Position numbers and translations under genes: made by a program. Shown here piece after piece: positions 53,966-62,454 of a stretch of 64,000 nucleotides of DNA. The stretch covers positions 62,001-126,000 of the forward strand of contig NZ_RJVK01000002.1 in NCBI RefSeq assembly GCF_003752135.1, read 5' to 3'. Every line of letters begins with the position of its first letter. Within the stretch, counting starts at the first letter, position 1. The stretch comes from Caminibacter pacificus. GTDB lineage: Bacteria > Campylobacterota > Campylobacteria > Campylobacterales > Nautiliaceae. The notes under the pieces are model-generated. The model searched no databases. It was not told the DNA's origin and saw only the letters and a list, made by a program, of their open reading frames with translations.

Positions 53966-54858
53966 TTTTCGAAGATATAAGCGAACTCGAAAAAATAGTA
54001 GAAAACAACGACATTCAAAAAGCCCTAAGCCTCATAAAACCTCCCAAAAAATTTCCTCTTGCAAAAACAAAAAAACGCTCGGCTTTAATGGTAAGCGCAC
54101 ATCAAGTCAAACACTTAAACAAAATCGACTCTCTCCCGACAGATATAATCATGCTAAACCTTGAAGACGGAGTCCCGAAAGATAAAAAAGAGATAGCAAG
54201 GGTAATGATAGGCGTATTTTTAAGCCATATTGAAAAAATCGATAAAGAGATAGTCATAAGAGTAAACGCGCTTGATGAGGGAGGAAAAAAAGATATCGAA
54301 TTTTTAGAAAAATTCAACTTCAACGCTTTTAGAATCCCAAAAGTCAGAAGTATAGAAGATATCGACGATGTATTTATGAAAACCGAAAAAGAAATCCACG
54401 CCTCAATCGAAACCAAAGAAGCCTTTTTTAACCTAAAAGAGCTAAAACACCCGAAACTTACAACTTTTTATATAGGAATATACGACCTTCTAAACGAACT
54501 GAAAATCTCTCATAGCGTGATAGATTTAAATAATCCTTTGATTCATAGAATCTTAAGTGATTTTACTCTAACGGCGAGATATCTGAATATAACCCCGATA
54601 GGTTTTGTTTATCAACAATACAAAGACTTGGAAGGGTTTAAAAATTGGTGCTTGCTTCAAAAAAACTTGGGAATGCAAGGTGTGGGATGTATCACCCCGG
54701 CCCAATGCCAAATAGCCAATAAAATATTTGACGAAGACTTGGAATTTGCAAAAATGATAGTTAAAAGGTTTGAGAGTGAAGGTCCTTTTACTATCGACGG
54801 ATTATTCGTCGATGAGCCTATTTATAAAAACTATTTGCAAATGTTAGATAATTCATAA
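53962..54858 (+). CDS. CitE-like HpcH/HpaI-family lyase
   Basis: A TIM-barrel protein of the HpcH/HpaI aldolase and citrate-lyase beta subunit family. Visible motifs: SALMVSAHQVKHLNKIDSLP, then MLNLEDGVPKDKKEIAR for the metal-binding glutamate/aspartate, VIRVNALDEGGKKDIEF and ASIETKEAF. Members cleave citryl-, malyl- or citramalyl-CoA. The first ~40 residues extend beyond the core. No citrate lyase alpha or gamma subunit is adjacent, so the substrate is open. Confidence 0.78.
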   Translation: MIFEDISELEKIVENNDIQKALSLIKPPKKFPLAKTKKRSALMVSAHQVKHLNKIDSLPTDIIMLNLEDGVPKDKKEIARVMIGVFLSHIEKIDKEIVIRVNALDEGGKKDIEFLEKFNFNAFRIPKVRSIEDIDDVFMKTEKEIHASIETKEAFFNLKELKHPKLTTFYIGIYDLLNELKISHSVIDLNNPLIHRILSDFTLTARYLNITPIGFVYQQYKDLEGFKNWCLLQKNLGMQGVGCITPAQCQIANKIFDEDLEFAKMIVKRFESEGPFTIDGLFVDEPIYKNYLQMLDNS

Positions 54859-54901
54859 GGTCTTTTTTATTCAAAATATAAAAATAAAAAAAGGAAATAA
54901 A

Positions 54902-55210
54902 TTATTTTTTTAAAAATAAATATATATGAGGTATCATTAAAATTTTTCCTTTTAAAGGTCCGTTTAAAATTTTCACTTTACTTTCCACCCACATATCAGC
55001 TTGTGCAAAAATACTACCTTTTTTAGTATATTTTTTATTCCACTGTAAAACTACCCCTTTAGTATTGTTAGGAATAAGATATTCACCTTTACCTTTTAAA
55101 TCTTTTCCACTCGGACAAGGATATGTTGCATAAGCATGAATATATACAATATCTTTTGCAAACAAAAGCGTTGACATTAACATTGTAAATAATAAAAACT
55201 TTTTCATCAT
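54902..55210 (-). CDS. Small exported protein of unknown function
   Basis: 102 residues: a signal peptide (KKFLLFTMLMSTLLFAK) and a compact beta-rich domain with one cysteine (YPCPSGKDLKGKGEYL). Two adjacent ATG codons (55210 and 55207) follow AAGGAG; the second is better spaced. It has its own -35/-10 promoter. I see no family match. It is a periplasmic protein by its signal sequence. Confidence 0.65.
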   Translation of the reverse strand: MMKKFLLFTMLMSTLLFAKDIVYIHAYATYPCPSGKDLKGKGEYLIPNNTKGVVLQWNKKYTKKGSIFAQADMWVESKVKILNGPLKGKILMIPHIYLFLKK

Positions 55211-55228
55211 TTCTCCTTTTTTAATAAA

Positions 55229-55258
55229 ATATTATTAAATTTAAAAATTTTTTGTCAA
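55229..55258 (-). promoter_or_regulatory. Promoter of the small exported protein gene
   Basis: On the minus strand TTGACA (55258-55253), 18 bases, then TAATAT (55234-55229), about 20 bases before the start codon. It faces away from the toxin-antitoxin promoter. Confidence 0.6.
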
Positions 55259-55308
55259 ATACCATAACACAACTGATAAAAAAATAGTTTTTTTAAATTC
55301 ATAAAAAT

Positions 55309-55337
55309 TTGACAAAAACTTTTTTATGTATTACAAT
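55309..55337 (+). promoter_or_regulatory. Strong promoter of the toxin-antitoxin operon
   Basis: TTGACA (55309-55314), a 17-base spacer and TACAAT (55332-55337), 26 bases before the antitoxin ATG. The form is identical to the trxC promoter. Confidence 0.8.
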
Positions 55338-55363
55338 AGACTAAAAGACAACAAAGGACAAAA

Positions 55364-55633
55364 ATGACAACTCTAAGTATTAGAGACTTAGCCAGAAACT
55401 CTTCAATTCTTGACAAGTATGATTTCGTAGAAATTGTTGACAAAAGAAAAAACAAATTAAAAGGAGTGTTTATTTCAGCTAAATATGCAAAAGAGTTTGA
55501 AGAATTTATTAAAAGAAAAAAAGAAAAAGAAATTAAAGAATTACTACAATTTGCAGGTATTGCAAACGGAGAATTTGAGGATATGACCTCTCAAAAAATA
55601 AAAGAAAAAAAGAGAGAAAAATATAATGGATAA
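55364..55633 (+). CDS. Antitoxin of a PIN-type toxin-antitoxin pair
   Basis: 89 residues. The first half (LSIRDLARNSSILDKYDFVE, IVDKRKNKLKGVFIS) has the beta-alpha pattern of Phd/YefM-like DNA-binding antitoxins; the second half is a very basic, flexible helix that would wrap the toxin. It precedes and overlaps the PIN-domain gene by eight bases, the usual order for such modules. It probably represses its own strong promoter. Confidence 0.78.
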   Translation: MTTLSIRDLARNSSILDKYDFVEIVDKRKNKLKGVFISAKYAKEFEEFIKRKKEKEIKELLQFAGIANGEFEDMTSQKIKEKKREKYNG

Positions 55634-56027
55634 AATATTTTTAGATACGAATATTATTATAGACCTGCTTGATTCTAAAAGAAAAAACCACACTAAAGCA
55701 AAAAATCTTTTTATAAAATTAATCGAAAACGACTTTGAAGTTTTTATAAGTGAAGATATGATAACGACAATCTATTATATTCTAAAAGGTAATGAAAAAA
55801 TTTTAGAGTTTTTTGAAAAAATAATAGAAGAATGGAATATCGTAGGATTCGGTAAAGACACTATATTAGAAAGTATAAATTATTGCAAAAAACACAAAAC
55901 CGACTTGGAAGACGTTTTACAATGTATTTGTGCTAAAAATAACGGATGTGAACTATTTATTACCAATGACAAAAAATTTATAAACTGCGGTATAAAAATT
56001 GTAAATTACGATTTTTTTAATCTTTAA
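55626..56027 (+). CDS. PIN-domain toxin (VapC-like ribonuclease)
   Basis: A 133-residue PIN nuclease. The acidic metal-binding residues are in place: D7 in FLDTNIIIDLLD, E43, D93/D96 in TDLEDVLQCICAKNNG and D115 in LFITNDKKF. VapC toxins cut tRNA or rRNA and arrest growth until the antitoxin rebinds. The pair could stabilise the region or serve stress control. Both genes are very AT-rich, which may reflect acquisition. Confidence 0.85.
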   Translation: MDKIFLDTNIIIDLLDSKRKNHTKAKNLFIKLIENDFEVFISEDMITTIYYILKGNEKILEFFEKIIEEWNIVGFGKDTILESINYCKKHKTDLEDVLQCICAKNNGCELFITNDKKFINCGIKIVNYDFFNL

Positions 56028-56044
56028 AATTTCTCTTTCATATA

Positions 56045-56638
56045 TTACTCCACAAACAATATCATCAAGACAGATACGACAAGAAGTATCGCCATAGAAA
56101 AATTAAAAATTTTTGTAGTTTTTTCACTTTTGAATATCTTATTAAAACTTTTACCAAGCACCGCCCATGTAGATATCGCCAATACTATCAAAATATCCGA
56201 AATTATTATCGTAATGAATAAAGCCGCTAAAAAATTATCTTTTGGCAAATAGATTGTAACAATAGATAGTGCCGCAATCCAGGATTTAGGATTAATAACT
56301 TGAAAAAGCAAGGATTCTTTAAAAGTTATGGGCTTTGCTTCGTTTGTATTTAAGTTCGGCTTTGAAGTTGCGATTTTGTATGCAAGATATAAAAGATAAA
56401 AACTACACAAATACTTCATTACTTCAAATGCACTTTGGTATTTTAAAATAAGCTCTTTTATCCCGATACCTACCACAAAAAGCATAATAGAAAATCCGAC
56501 CACCACCGCCAAAAGATGAGGAATAACTCTTTTAAACCCATAGTTAAACCCGACACTCATAGCAATTACATTATTGGGACCAGGAGAAAAAATAGCAACC
56601 GCTAAAAATATTACAAGAGGAATAAACCAAAACATCAT
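56045..56638 (-). CDS. LysE/RhtB-family exporter (second of two)
   Basis: 197 residues with five to six membrane helices. The family signature AIFSPGPNNVIAMSVGFNYG is near the N-terminus, and FQVINPKSWIAALSI lies in the middle. LysE/RhtB transporters export amino acids or small metabolites. The start has two adjacent ATG codons; AAGG lies before the first. It follows the other exporter gene after six bases. Confidence 0.85.
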   Translation of the reverse strand: MMFWFIPLVIFLAVAIFSPGPNNVIAMSVGFNYGFKRVIPHLLAVVVGFSIMLFVVGIGIKELILKYQSAFEVMKYLCSFYLLYLAYKIATSKPNLNTNEAKPITFKESLLFQVINPKSWIAALSIVTIYLPKDNFLAALFITIIISDILIVLAISTWAVLGKSFNKIFKSEKTTKIFNFSMAILLVVSVLMILFVE

Positions 56639-56644
56639 TTTTCC

Positions 56645-57274
56645 TTATTTTTTAATAAACAACATCCCAATACCCATTAATACGAATACTGCTCCCGATA
56701 TTTTATAAAACCATTCCAAACTTTTTTCATCGAAAAACCAGGCTTTTGCATGTTTGGAAATAAGACCATAAGTCATAAGAGAAACAAAAGAAATAACCAT
56801 AAAAGTAAACGTCATTATAAAAAATTGCAACACAACCGGATGATTCGTTGATAAAAATAATGGAAAAATTGCCGTAAAAAACAGTATAGGTTTCGGATTC
56901 GTAGCGGCTACAAGAAATCCTTTAATGAAAACTTTTTTTGGATTATAATTTCTTATATGCTCATTTGTTTGGCTCAAATGGAATTCTTTATGACCACTTA
57001 TCATATGTTTTACTCCAAGATAAATAAGATAAATAGCTCCTATAATTTTTAAAATCCAAAAAAACATATCGGATGTTTTAATTAATACTCCAACACCAAA
57101 CATTGCAACTAACGATAATAAAAATAGCCCCAAAATATTTCCAAGACTTGAAAAGACAACAGCTCTTAAATCATACTTCATTGAATTATTGATTGCAAGT
57201 AGAATTGCCGCTCCCGGACTTGTAATAGTCAAAATCGAAATAATTAAATACCCCAAATAATTATGTAAATCCAT
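56645..57274 (-). CDS. LysE/RhtB-family exporter (first of two)
   Basis: 209 residues, six hydrophobic segments, with LTITSPGAAILLAINNSMKY as the family signature and VAATNPKPILFFTAIFPLFL in the middle. It diverges clearly from the second copy (SPGAA rather than SPGPN), so the two are not recent duplicates. They may export different compounds or form a heteromeric pair. The substrate is unknown. Confidence 0.85.
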   Translation of the reverse strand: MDLHNYLGYLIISILTITSPGAAILLAINNSMKYDLRAVVFSSLGNILGLFLLSLVAMFGVGVLIKTSDMFFWILKIIGAIYLIYLGVKHMISGHKEFHLSQTNEHIRNYNPKKVFIKGFLVAATNPKPILFFTAIFPLFLSTNHPVVLQFFIMTFTFMVISFVSLMTYGLISKHAKAWFFDEKSLEWFYKISGAVFVLMGIGMLFIKK

Positions 57275-57708
57275 TTTTCATCCTTTAAAATAATAAAGTT
57301 GAAAAATTGTAACAATTTTCTAAAAATAACGTTTAAGAATCATAACACACAATAACATCTTCAACTTATTATGTGAACTTTAGTAACATTAAAATATAAA
57401 ATGAAATTAATATGTTACATAAGGTAACTTTCTCAAGTTTTTAAACATAATGCACTATTTTTCTTAATTTAACTTCATCCTTCGTAGTCCCTTTTGTATT
57501 TTTTTATAACTAAATTTATAATATCAATATTTTCAGGGAATAAAAAAAGAAGATGTGGTTGCATCGATAGCAAAAACTTTAAATAACTACTTGAGTATGT
57601 TCGTAACATTTTAACATTTTTTAACATTTTTTTAAGCATTTTATAAGTAAATGGAAGTATAATTTCGTCAGTTTTTCTTTCCTTAAATTTTACTTAAAGG
57701 CAAAGTTA
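57275..57708. other. 434-base intergenic region upstream of the hydrogenase-like operon
   Basis: No gene is supported. GTAACAT (57383-57389) and ATGTTAC (57412-57418) form an inverted pair around an A-rich stretch, with a second overlapping GTTAC/GTAAC (57414-57428). Three further TAACATT copies lie at about 57604-57630, just upstream of the -10 box of the downstream operon. These could be regulator sites. A short open stretch near 57540-57610 might be a gene remnant but matches nothing I know. Confidence 0.5.
57658..57663 (+). promoter_or_regulatory. -10 box of the hydrogenase-like operon
   Basis: TATAAT lies 45 bases before the first ATG and directly after the TAACATT cluster. AAAGGC precedes the start codon. 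Confidence 0.5.
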
Positions 57709-59568
57709 ATGTTTAGTTTGAATCCACTCTCAATGTTGTTTCTTTTTTTAATACTTCTTGGAGTAATTCCAAATCTTTTTTATATGACGGGATATTTATC
57801 TCATATAAAAAGAAAAACTCATTTTTTAATTCATTATTTTACGTTCATATTTTCAATGACAGGTGTCGTACTATCAAATGAAATACTTCCGTTTTTGTTT
57901 TTTTGGGAGCTTATGAGCCTTGCAAGCTGGCAGTTAATTTTAACTGAACCTACCGACGAAGCGATAAAAGCCGCAAGATTTTATTTTTTTATGACTCATT
58001 TCGGATTTGTATTTATTCTGCTTTTCTTTTTAATGCTCGGGGGAGATTCTTTATTTACAAATTTTGAAACTTTAAAAGAATTAGCGGCTGATTTTAAATA
58101 CCCAACTTTACTCTTTTTACTTATAACCGTAGGATTTTTAAGCAAAGCCGGAGTCGTGCCGCTGCATGTATGGCTGCCTTACGCCCATCCGGCTGCACCT
58201 TCTCCAGTATCTGCTCTCATGAGTGGGATTATGCTAAAGATTGCAATTTATGCGTTTTTGAGATTTCTCTTTATTATTCCAAACTGGCAGATTGAATGGG
58301 GAGTGATTATTTTAGCATTAGGAGCTATTTCGAGCCTTGTCGGGGTATTGTATGCCATTGCAAGCCATGACATAAAAGCACTTCTTGCGAATCATTCAAT
58401 TGAAAATATAGGAATTATCCTTATAGGGATCGGGGTTGGTATGATTTTTACATACCTTAAACTCCCTGCTCTTGCAGCATTTGCGTTTATTGCAGCAGTA
58501 TATCACACGTTAAATCATATGAGTTTTAAATCTCTTCTTTTTATGAGTGCCGGAAGCGTTTTATATGCCACCCAAACAAAACATATAGAAAGCTACGGAG
58601 GACTTATAAAACTTATGCCGATTACCGCGTTTATGTTTTTAATAGCGGCTATTTCAATCTCTGCACTCCCTCCTACAAACGGATTTTTGAGTGAGTGGAT
58701 GATATTCCAATCAATGCTTAGCTCAAGCGGTATTGACAATCTTGTACTAAAACTCTCTTTTCCTTTTGCGATTTTTGCATTGGCTCTAACCGGTGGACTT
58801 GCGATAGCTTGTTTTGTAAAGGCGTTTGGTATTACTTTTTTAGGTCTTGCAAGAAGCGAAAATGCAAAACACGCAAAAGAAGTAAACAAATTAATGCTGA
58901 CAGGGCAGATTCTTATGGCTGGGGTTGTAATTTCGCTTATGCTTTTTATGCCGTTTTTTATAAAAATTATTAACTATTCTTTACCAATTACAGATATTTA
59001 TCACAAACTTTTTCAAAATATTTGGGTGATGCACTCACTAAATTCAAACGGAGCGGTTGCTCCTCTTTTAATCTTAGCTGGACTTATAATTGTCGTTTTT
59101 GCGATATATGCGTTTTATAAATACCTAAATCCAAAAATTAGAATCTATCACACATGGGCTTGTGGATACAATACAAATGCAAAATCTCAATACTCAGCAA
59201 CAGGTTTTGCAGGACCTATCAGAAGATTTTTTGAATGGCTTTATCGCCCGGAAGTTCATACTCATACTCAAACGATTTCAGGACATAAAACCAAATTTAC
59301 GTCATCACTTTATGAAGTACATATAAAACCGCTTTTTGAAAAAAGTTTATACGACAATGTAGTAAAAGGACTGAATTTTCTAAGTTATTTTGTATATAAG
59401 CTCTCTCATTTTGAAAGACACAGATATTCAAGCCTTATTTTTATGCTTTTGATATTTGCCCTATTTAGTTTCAGAGTATTTTACAAAGAAATCAGTTGGG
59501 GAAATATTGTACTCGAAGTAATTGTAATGTCAATTTTTTATAAATTCTTATTCGGAGAAAACAAATGA
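57709..59568 (+). CDS. HyfB-like antiporter subunit of a hydrogenase-related membrane complex
   Basis: 619 residues, a NuoL/HyfB-type subunit with about 14 membrane helices. The proton-path residues are in place: the glutamate in FFWELMS (E67), lysine K146 in LSKAGVVPLHVWLPYAHPA and K177 in SGIMLK. A C-terminal extension follows the antiporter core (TWACGYNTNAKSQYSATGF). It should belong to an ion-pumping membrane arm shared by complex I and group-4 hydrogenases. It is the first gene of a packed operon. Confidence 0.88.
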   Translation: MFSLNPLSMLFLFLILLGVIPNLFYMTGYLSHIKRKTHFLIHYFTFIFSMTGVVLSNEILPFLFFWELMSLASWQLILTEPTDEAIKAARFYFFMTHFGFVFILLFFLMLGGDSLFTNFETLKELAADFKYPTLLFLLITVGFLSKAGVVPLHVWLPYAHPAAPSPVSALMSGIMLKIAIYAFLRFLFIIPNWQIEWGVIILALGAISSLVGVLYAIASHDIKALLANHSIENIGIILIGIGVGMIFTYLKLPALAAFAFIAAVYHTLNHMSFKSLLFMSAGSVLYATQTKHIESYGGLIKLMPITAFMFLIAAISISALPPTNGFLSEWMIFQSMLSSSGIDNLVLKLSFPFAIFALALTGGLAIACFVKAFGITFLGLARSENAKHAKEVNKLMLTGQILMAGVVISLMLFMPFFIKIINYSLPITDIYHKLFQNIWVMHSLNSNGAVAPLLILAGLIIVVFAIYAFYKYLNPKIRIYHTWACGYNTNAKSQYSATGFAGPIRRFFEWLYRPEVHTHTQTISGHKTKFTSSLYEVHIKPLFEKSLYDNVVKGLNFLSYFVYKLSHFERHRYSSLIFMLLIFALFSFRVFYKEISWGNIVLEVIVMSIFYKFLFGENK

Positions 59569-60485
59569 TAAACTATATCTTGACAATTCTCATTATCTTT
59601 TTAATAGCTCCGTTTTTATTAGGGCTTACAAAATCAATAAAAATGTTTTTGCTATTTAAAAAACCAATGAGCCCATTTCAGCCGTATATAGATTTTGCAA
59701 AACTTATTCATAAAGAGCTTGTTTACGCAAAAGAATCGAGTCTAATAAGCAGAATTGCCGTATTTATGATTTTAGCTCCTATTGTAGTGGTCGTATTTTT
59801 AATGCCACCGGTTTTTCATGGAAGTTTTTACATCTCATTCATCGACGCATTTACCATTACCGGACTTTTATCTCTTTCAACGTTTTTCTTAATGCTTTTA
59901 GGGCTTGACAGTGCAAGTGCGTTCGGAGGAATAGGTAGCAGTAGAGAAGCTTTTATTTCGGCACTTGTTGAACCTGCTATGATTTTAACGATTTTCAGCA
60001 TTTCACTAATCGGACAAAGTATAGGAATCAGTAAAGCCGTTTTGAACCTGAACGACTATTTTGACATAAACCACGCGGCAAGTTTTGTATTAGCAGCTAT
60101 TAGCTTTTTTATTATCCTGATTGCGGAAAACGGGAGAATTCCTGTTGACAACCCGGAAACTCATCTTGAGCTTACAATGGTGCATGAAGCTATGATTCTT
60201 GAGAGTACAGGTGCCGATTTGGCGTTAATCGAAATGGCAAGTGCTCTTAAATTTGCAATTTTCGCAACTCTTTTTGTTAGTCTCTTTTTACCTTTTGGGG
60301 TGAATCTATGCTGGTGCCTGGCTGTTACGGTTTTTATTCTTAAACTTATTTTAGTATCGGTTGCAGTGGCTTTAATTGAAGTGAATACGGCAAAACTAAG
60401 ACTTTTTAAAGTGCCGAATCTTCTTGGAATTGCGATAATTTTCGGATTTTTATCGCTATTTATCTATTATGTGGTGGGAGAGTAA
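59565..60485 (+). CDS. HyfC-like (NuoH-type) membrane subunit
   Basis: 306 residues, about eight helices, equivalent to NuoH/HyfC, the subunit that connects the soluble and membrane arms. The family loop AENGRIPVDNPETHLELTM and the following VHEAMILESTGADLALIEMA carry the conserved acidic residues. It overlaps HyfB by ATGA and stops one base before the HyfE-like start. Confidence 0.9.
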   Translation: MINYILTILIIFLIAPFLLGLTKSIKMFLLFKKPMSPFQPYIDFAKLIHKELVYAKESSLISRIAVFMILAPIVVVVFLMPPVFHGSFYISFIDAFTITGLLSLSTFFLMLLGLDSASAFGGIGSSREAFISALVEPAMILTIFSISLIGQSIGISKAVLNLNDYFDINHAASFVLAAISFFIILIAENGRIPVDNPETHLELTMVHEAMILESTGADLALIEMASALKFAIFATLFVSLFLPFGVNLCWCLAVTVFILKLILVSVAVALIEVNTAKLRLFKVPNLLGIAIIFGFLSLFIYYVVGE

Positions 60486-60486
60486 A

Positions 60487-61074
60487 ATGATAAACGTATT
60501 AATAGGCTTTTTTATTGCCGTACTTATTGCTTCGCTTTTTACAAACAGACTCTTTAGACTCTATTTTTGGTACGGACTTAATTCTTTGATTTTAGGAAGT
60601 ATTGCAATAGTAATCGGAAAATACTTAGGAAGTAAAGAACTGGTAATTATGGGAACACTAACAATAGTTATAAAATTTTTGATTATTCCTTTAGTACTTA
60701 AAAAAATAACCGTAAGATTTAAAATCAACAGAGACATAACTCCAATTATAAAAATTCAGTATCTAACGATAATAGTCCCTATTGTTTTGGTGTTTACATA
60801 TTATCTGATTACGCCTGTTTTAAATTCTTTCACAACACATCCGAATTTTGTGGCAATTTCAATAAGCTCGCTTTTTCTTTCACTTCTTTTAATAATGGAA
60901 CACAAAAAAATGATTGCAAAAATTATGGGCTTTTTATTTATTGAAAACTCTTTGTTTTTACTCGGAATTGTCGCAACAAACGGAATGCCTTCACTTATTG
61001 AACTTGGAGTATTTTTTGATTTGATGATGTTTATTTTAATTATCAACCTACTTTTTAAATATCAAGGAGAATAG
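60487..61074 (+). CDS. HyfE-like membrane subunit
   Basis: 195 residues and six helices, with glutamates in GFLFIENSLFLLGI and SLIELGVFFDLMMF that match the NuoK-like part of HyfE. ATG at 60487 has GGGAGAG before it and is favoured over an in-frame upstream GTG that overlaps HyfC. The gene ends exactly at the start of the next one (TAG then ATG). Confidence 0.85.
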   Translation: MINVLIGFFIAVLIASLFTNRLFRLYFWYGLNSLILGSIAIVIGKYLGSKELVIMGTLTIVIKFLIIPLVLKKITVRFKINRDITPIIKIQYLTIIVPIVLVFTYYLITPVLNSFTTHPNFVAISISSLFLSLLLIMEHKKMIAKIMGFLFIENSLFLLGIVATNGMPSLIELGVFFDLMMFILIINLLFKYQGE

Positions 61075-62454
61075 ATGGAATTTCTTTTTGCGCCTCCGTT
61101 AATTGTATTTATTTTAAGTTATTTCAAAATAAGCAGAACCCTAATGGCTTTTATCGCTTCAACAATATTTTTCGGAGTAATCTATACGGTTACCCACCCT
61201 TTTATAAACGACTATTTTTATATTGATAAACTTGGAAGTTTTGTTCTTGTTGTATCTTCAATAGTAGCCGTTGCGGTTTTTGCTTCAATGATTTCTTTGC
61301 CAGATAGAATCAAACTTAATAAAAAATCAATCAAAAGGTTTTACAGATTCTTTGCGGTTTTTTGGATAGGAATAATTATCTCAATCCTTTCAAACAACAT
61401 GGGGCTTTACTGGGTTGGGCTTGAATTTGCGACTTTATCAACCGTATATATGATAAAAGTAAAAGTTTCAAAAGAAGCGGACATTGAAGCGTGGAGATAT
61501 CTGATAGTCGGAGCAATCGCAATTTCGCTTATTCTTTTTGGAATAATTTTAATTTACGCAGCGAGTAAAGATGTTTTGGGCGAAAATGCTATGAACTTTT
61601 ACTCACTAATTAACAACACTCAAAAAATAAACGATTATCTTTTTGAGCTCGGGTTTATATTTGTAATGATAGGGATGTTTATTAAAATGGGCTTTTTTCC
61701 GATGAATTTGTGGCTGGCGGATATTGAAAGAGCTTCAGTTTATCAAGTCGGAGCACTCTTTAGCGGTATACTTGAGAGTGCGATAATTTTAGGATTCTTC
61801 AGGTTTTCAATGATAGAAAAACATATCAATTATTCCCATTTAATCGGAATCGGATACACTTATATCTTAATAACTCTCTTTTTTGTAAGTTTTTTAATCT
61901 ACAGGGCGAAAGATTTTGTTCGTCTTTTTTCACTTTCCGGAATTGAACATATGAGTTTAATTGCTCTATTTTGGATAAGCGGAGGATATTTTGCGGCACT
62001 TCTTCATTTCGCCGCTCATGCTTTTATGAAACCGGGTCTTTTTATAAGCTCACAGATTTTAGAACAAAACAAAAAATATATATTCAAAGGCACATTGAAA
62101 AATCTCAATAAATTTGCCGCTTTTATGATTGGTGCTATGTTTTTAGGGGTGATTTCCCTTCCTCCAAGCCCTATGTTTTTCAGTGAAATATACGGATTTA
62201 AAGCGATGATTGACATTGCAAAAGATTCAAATTATTTCTTTTTAATGATTGGAGCCGTTTTTATTCTTTTAATACTCCTTAGCATTATATTTTACAGATT
62301 CGTTCATATTTATCAGGATATGCAATACATTGGAGATGAAAAAGAAAAAACAGTTTATAAAAGCGAAATGATTGCGATTCTAATTCTTTTTATTTCAACC
62401 GCCTTGCTTTTACTTCCACAAAGTTTTGATTTTATTGAAGGGATTATGAAATGA
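61075..62454 (+). CDS. HyfF-like antiporter subunit
   Basis: 459 residues, about 12-13 helices, of the NuoM/N/HyfF antiporter group. Conserved charged residues are seen as E117 in YWVGLEFATLS, K204 in FIKMGFFPMNLWLAD and the lysine in HFAAHAFMKPGLF. A second antiporter-like subunit in the same operon fits the Hyf layout. It overlaps the large-subunit gene by four bases (ATGA). Confidence 0.88.
   Translation: MEFLFAPPLIVFILSYFKISRTLMAFIASTIFFGVIYTVTHPFINDYFYIDKLGSFVLVVSSIVAVAVFASMISLPDRIKLNKKSIKRFYRFFAVFWIGIIISILSNNMGLYWVGLEFATLSTVYMIKVKVSKEADIEAWRYLIVGAIAISLILFGIILIYAASKDVLGENAMNFYSLINNTQKINDYLFELGFIFVMIGMFIKMGFFPMNLWLADIERASVYQVGALFSGILESAIILGFFRFSMIEKHINYSHLIGIGYTYILITLFFVSFLIYRAKDFVRLFSLSGIEHMSLIALFWISGGYFAALLHFAAHAFMKPGLFISSQILEQNKKYIFKGTLKNLNKFAAFMIGAMFLGVISLPPSPMFFSEIYGFKAMIDIAKDSNYFFLMIGAVFILLILLSIIFYRFVHIYQDMQYIGDEKEKTVYKSEMIAILILFISTALLLLPQSFDFIEGIMK

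Noticed and set aside
53962-54858. Citryl-CoA lyase of the reductive TCA cycle
   Set aside because: The family covers several acyl-CoA lyases and no partner citryl-CoA synthetase gene is nearby; only a family-level call is justified.
57540-57630. Remnant of a gene upstream of the hydrogenase-like operon
   Set aside because: A stretch of about 30 codons is open, but without a start signal or similarity that I can recognise.
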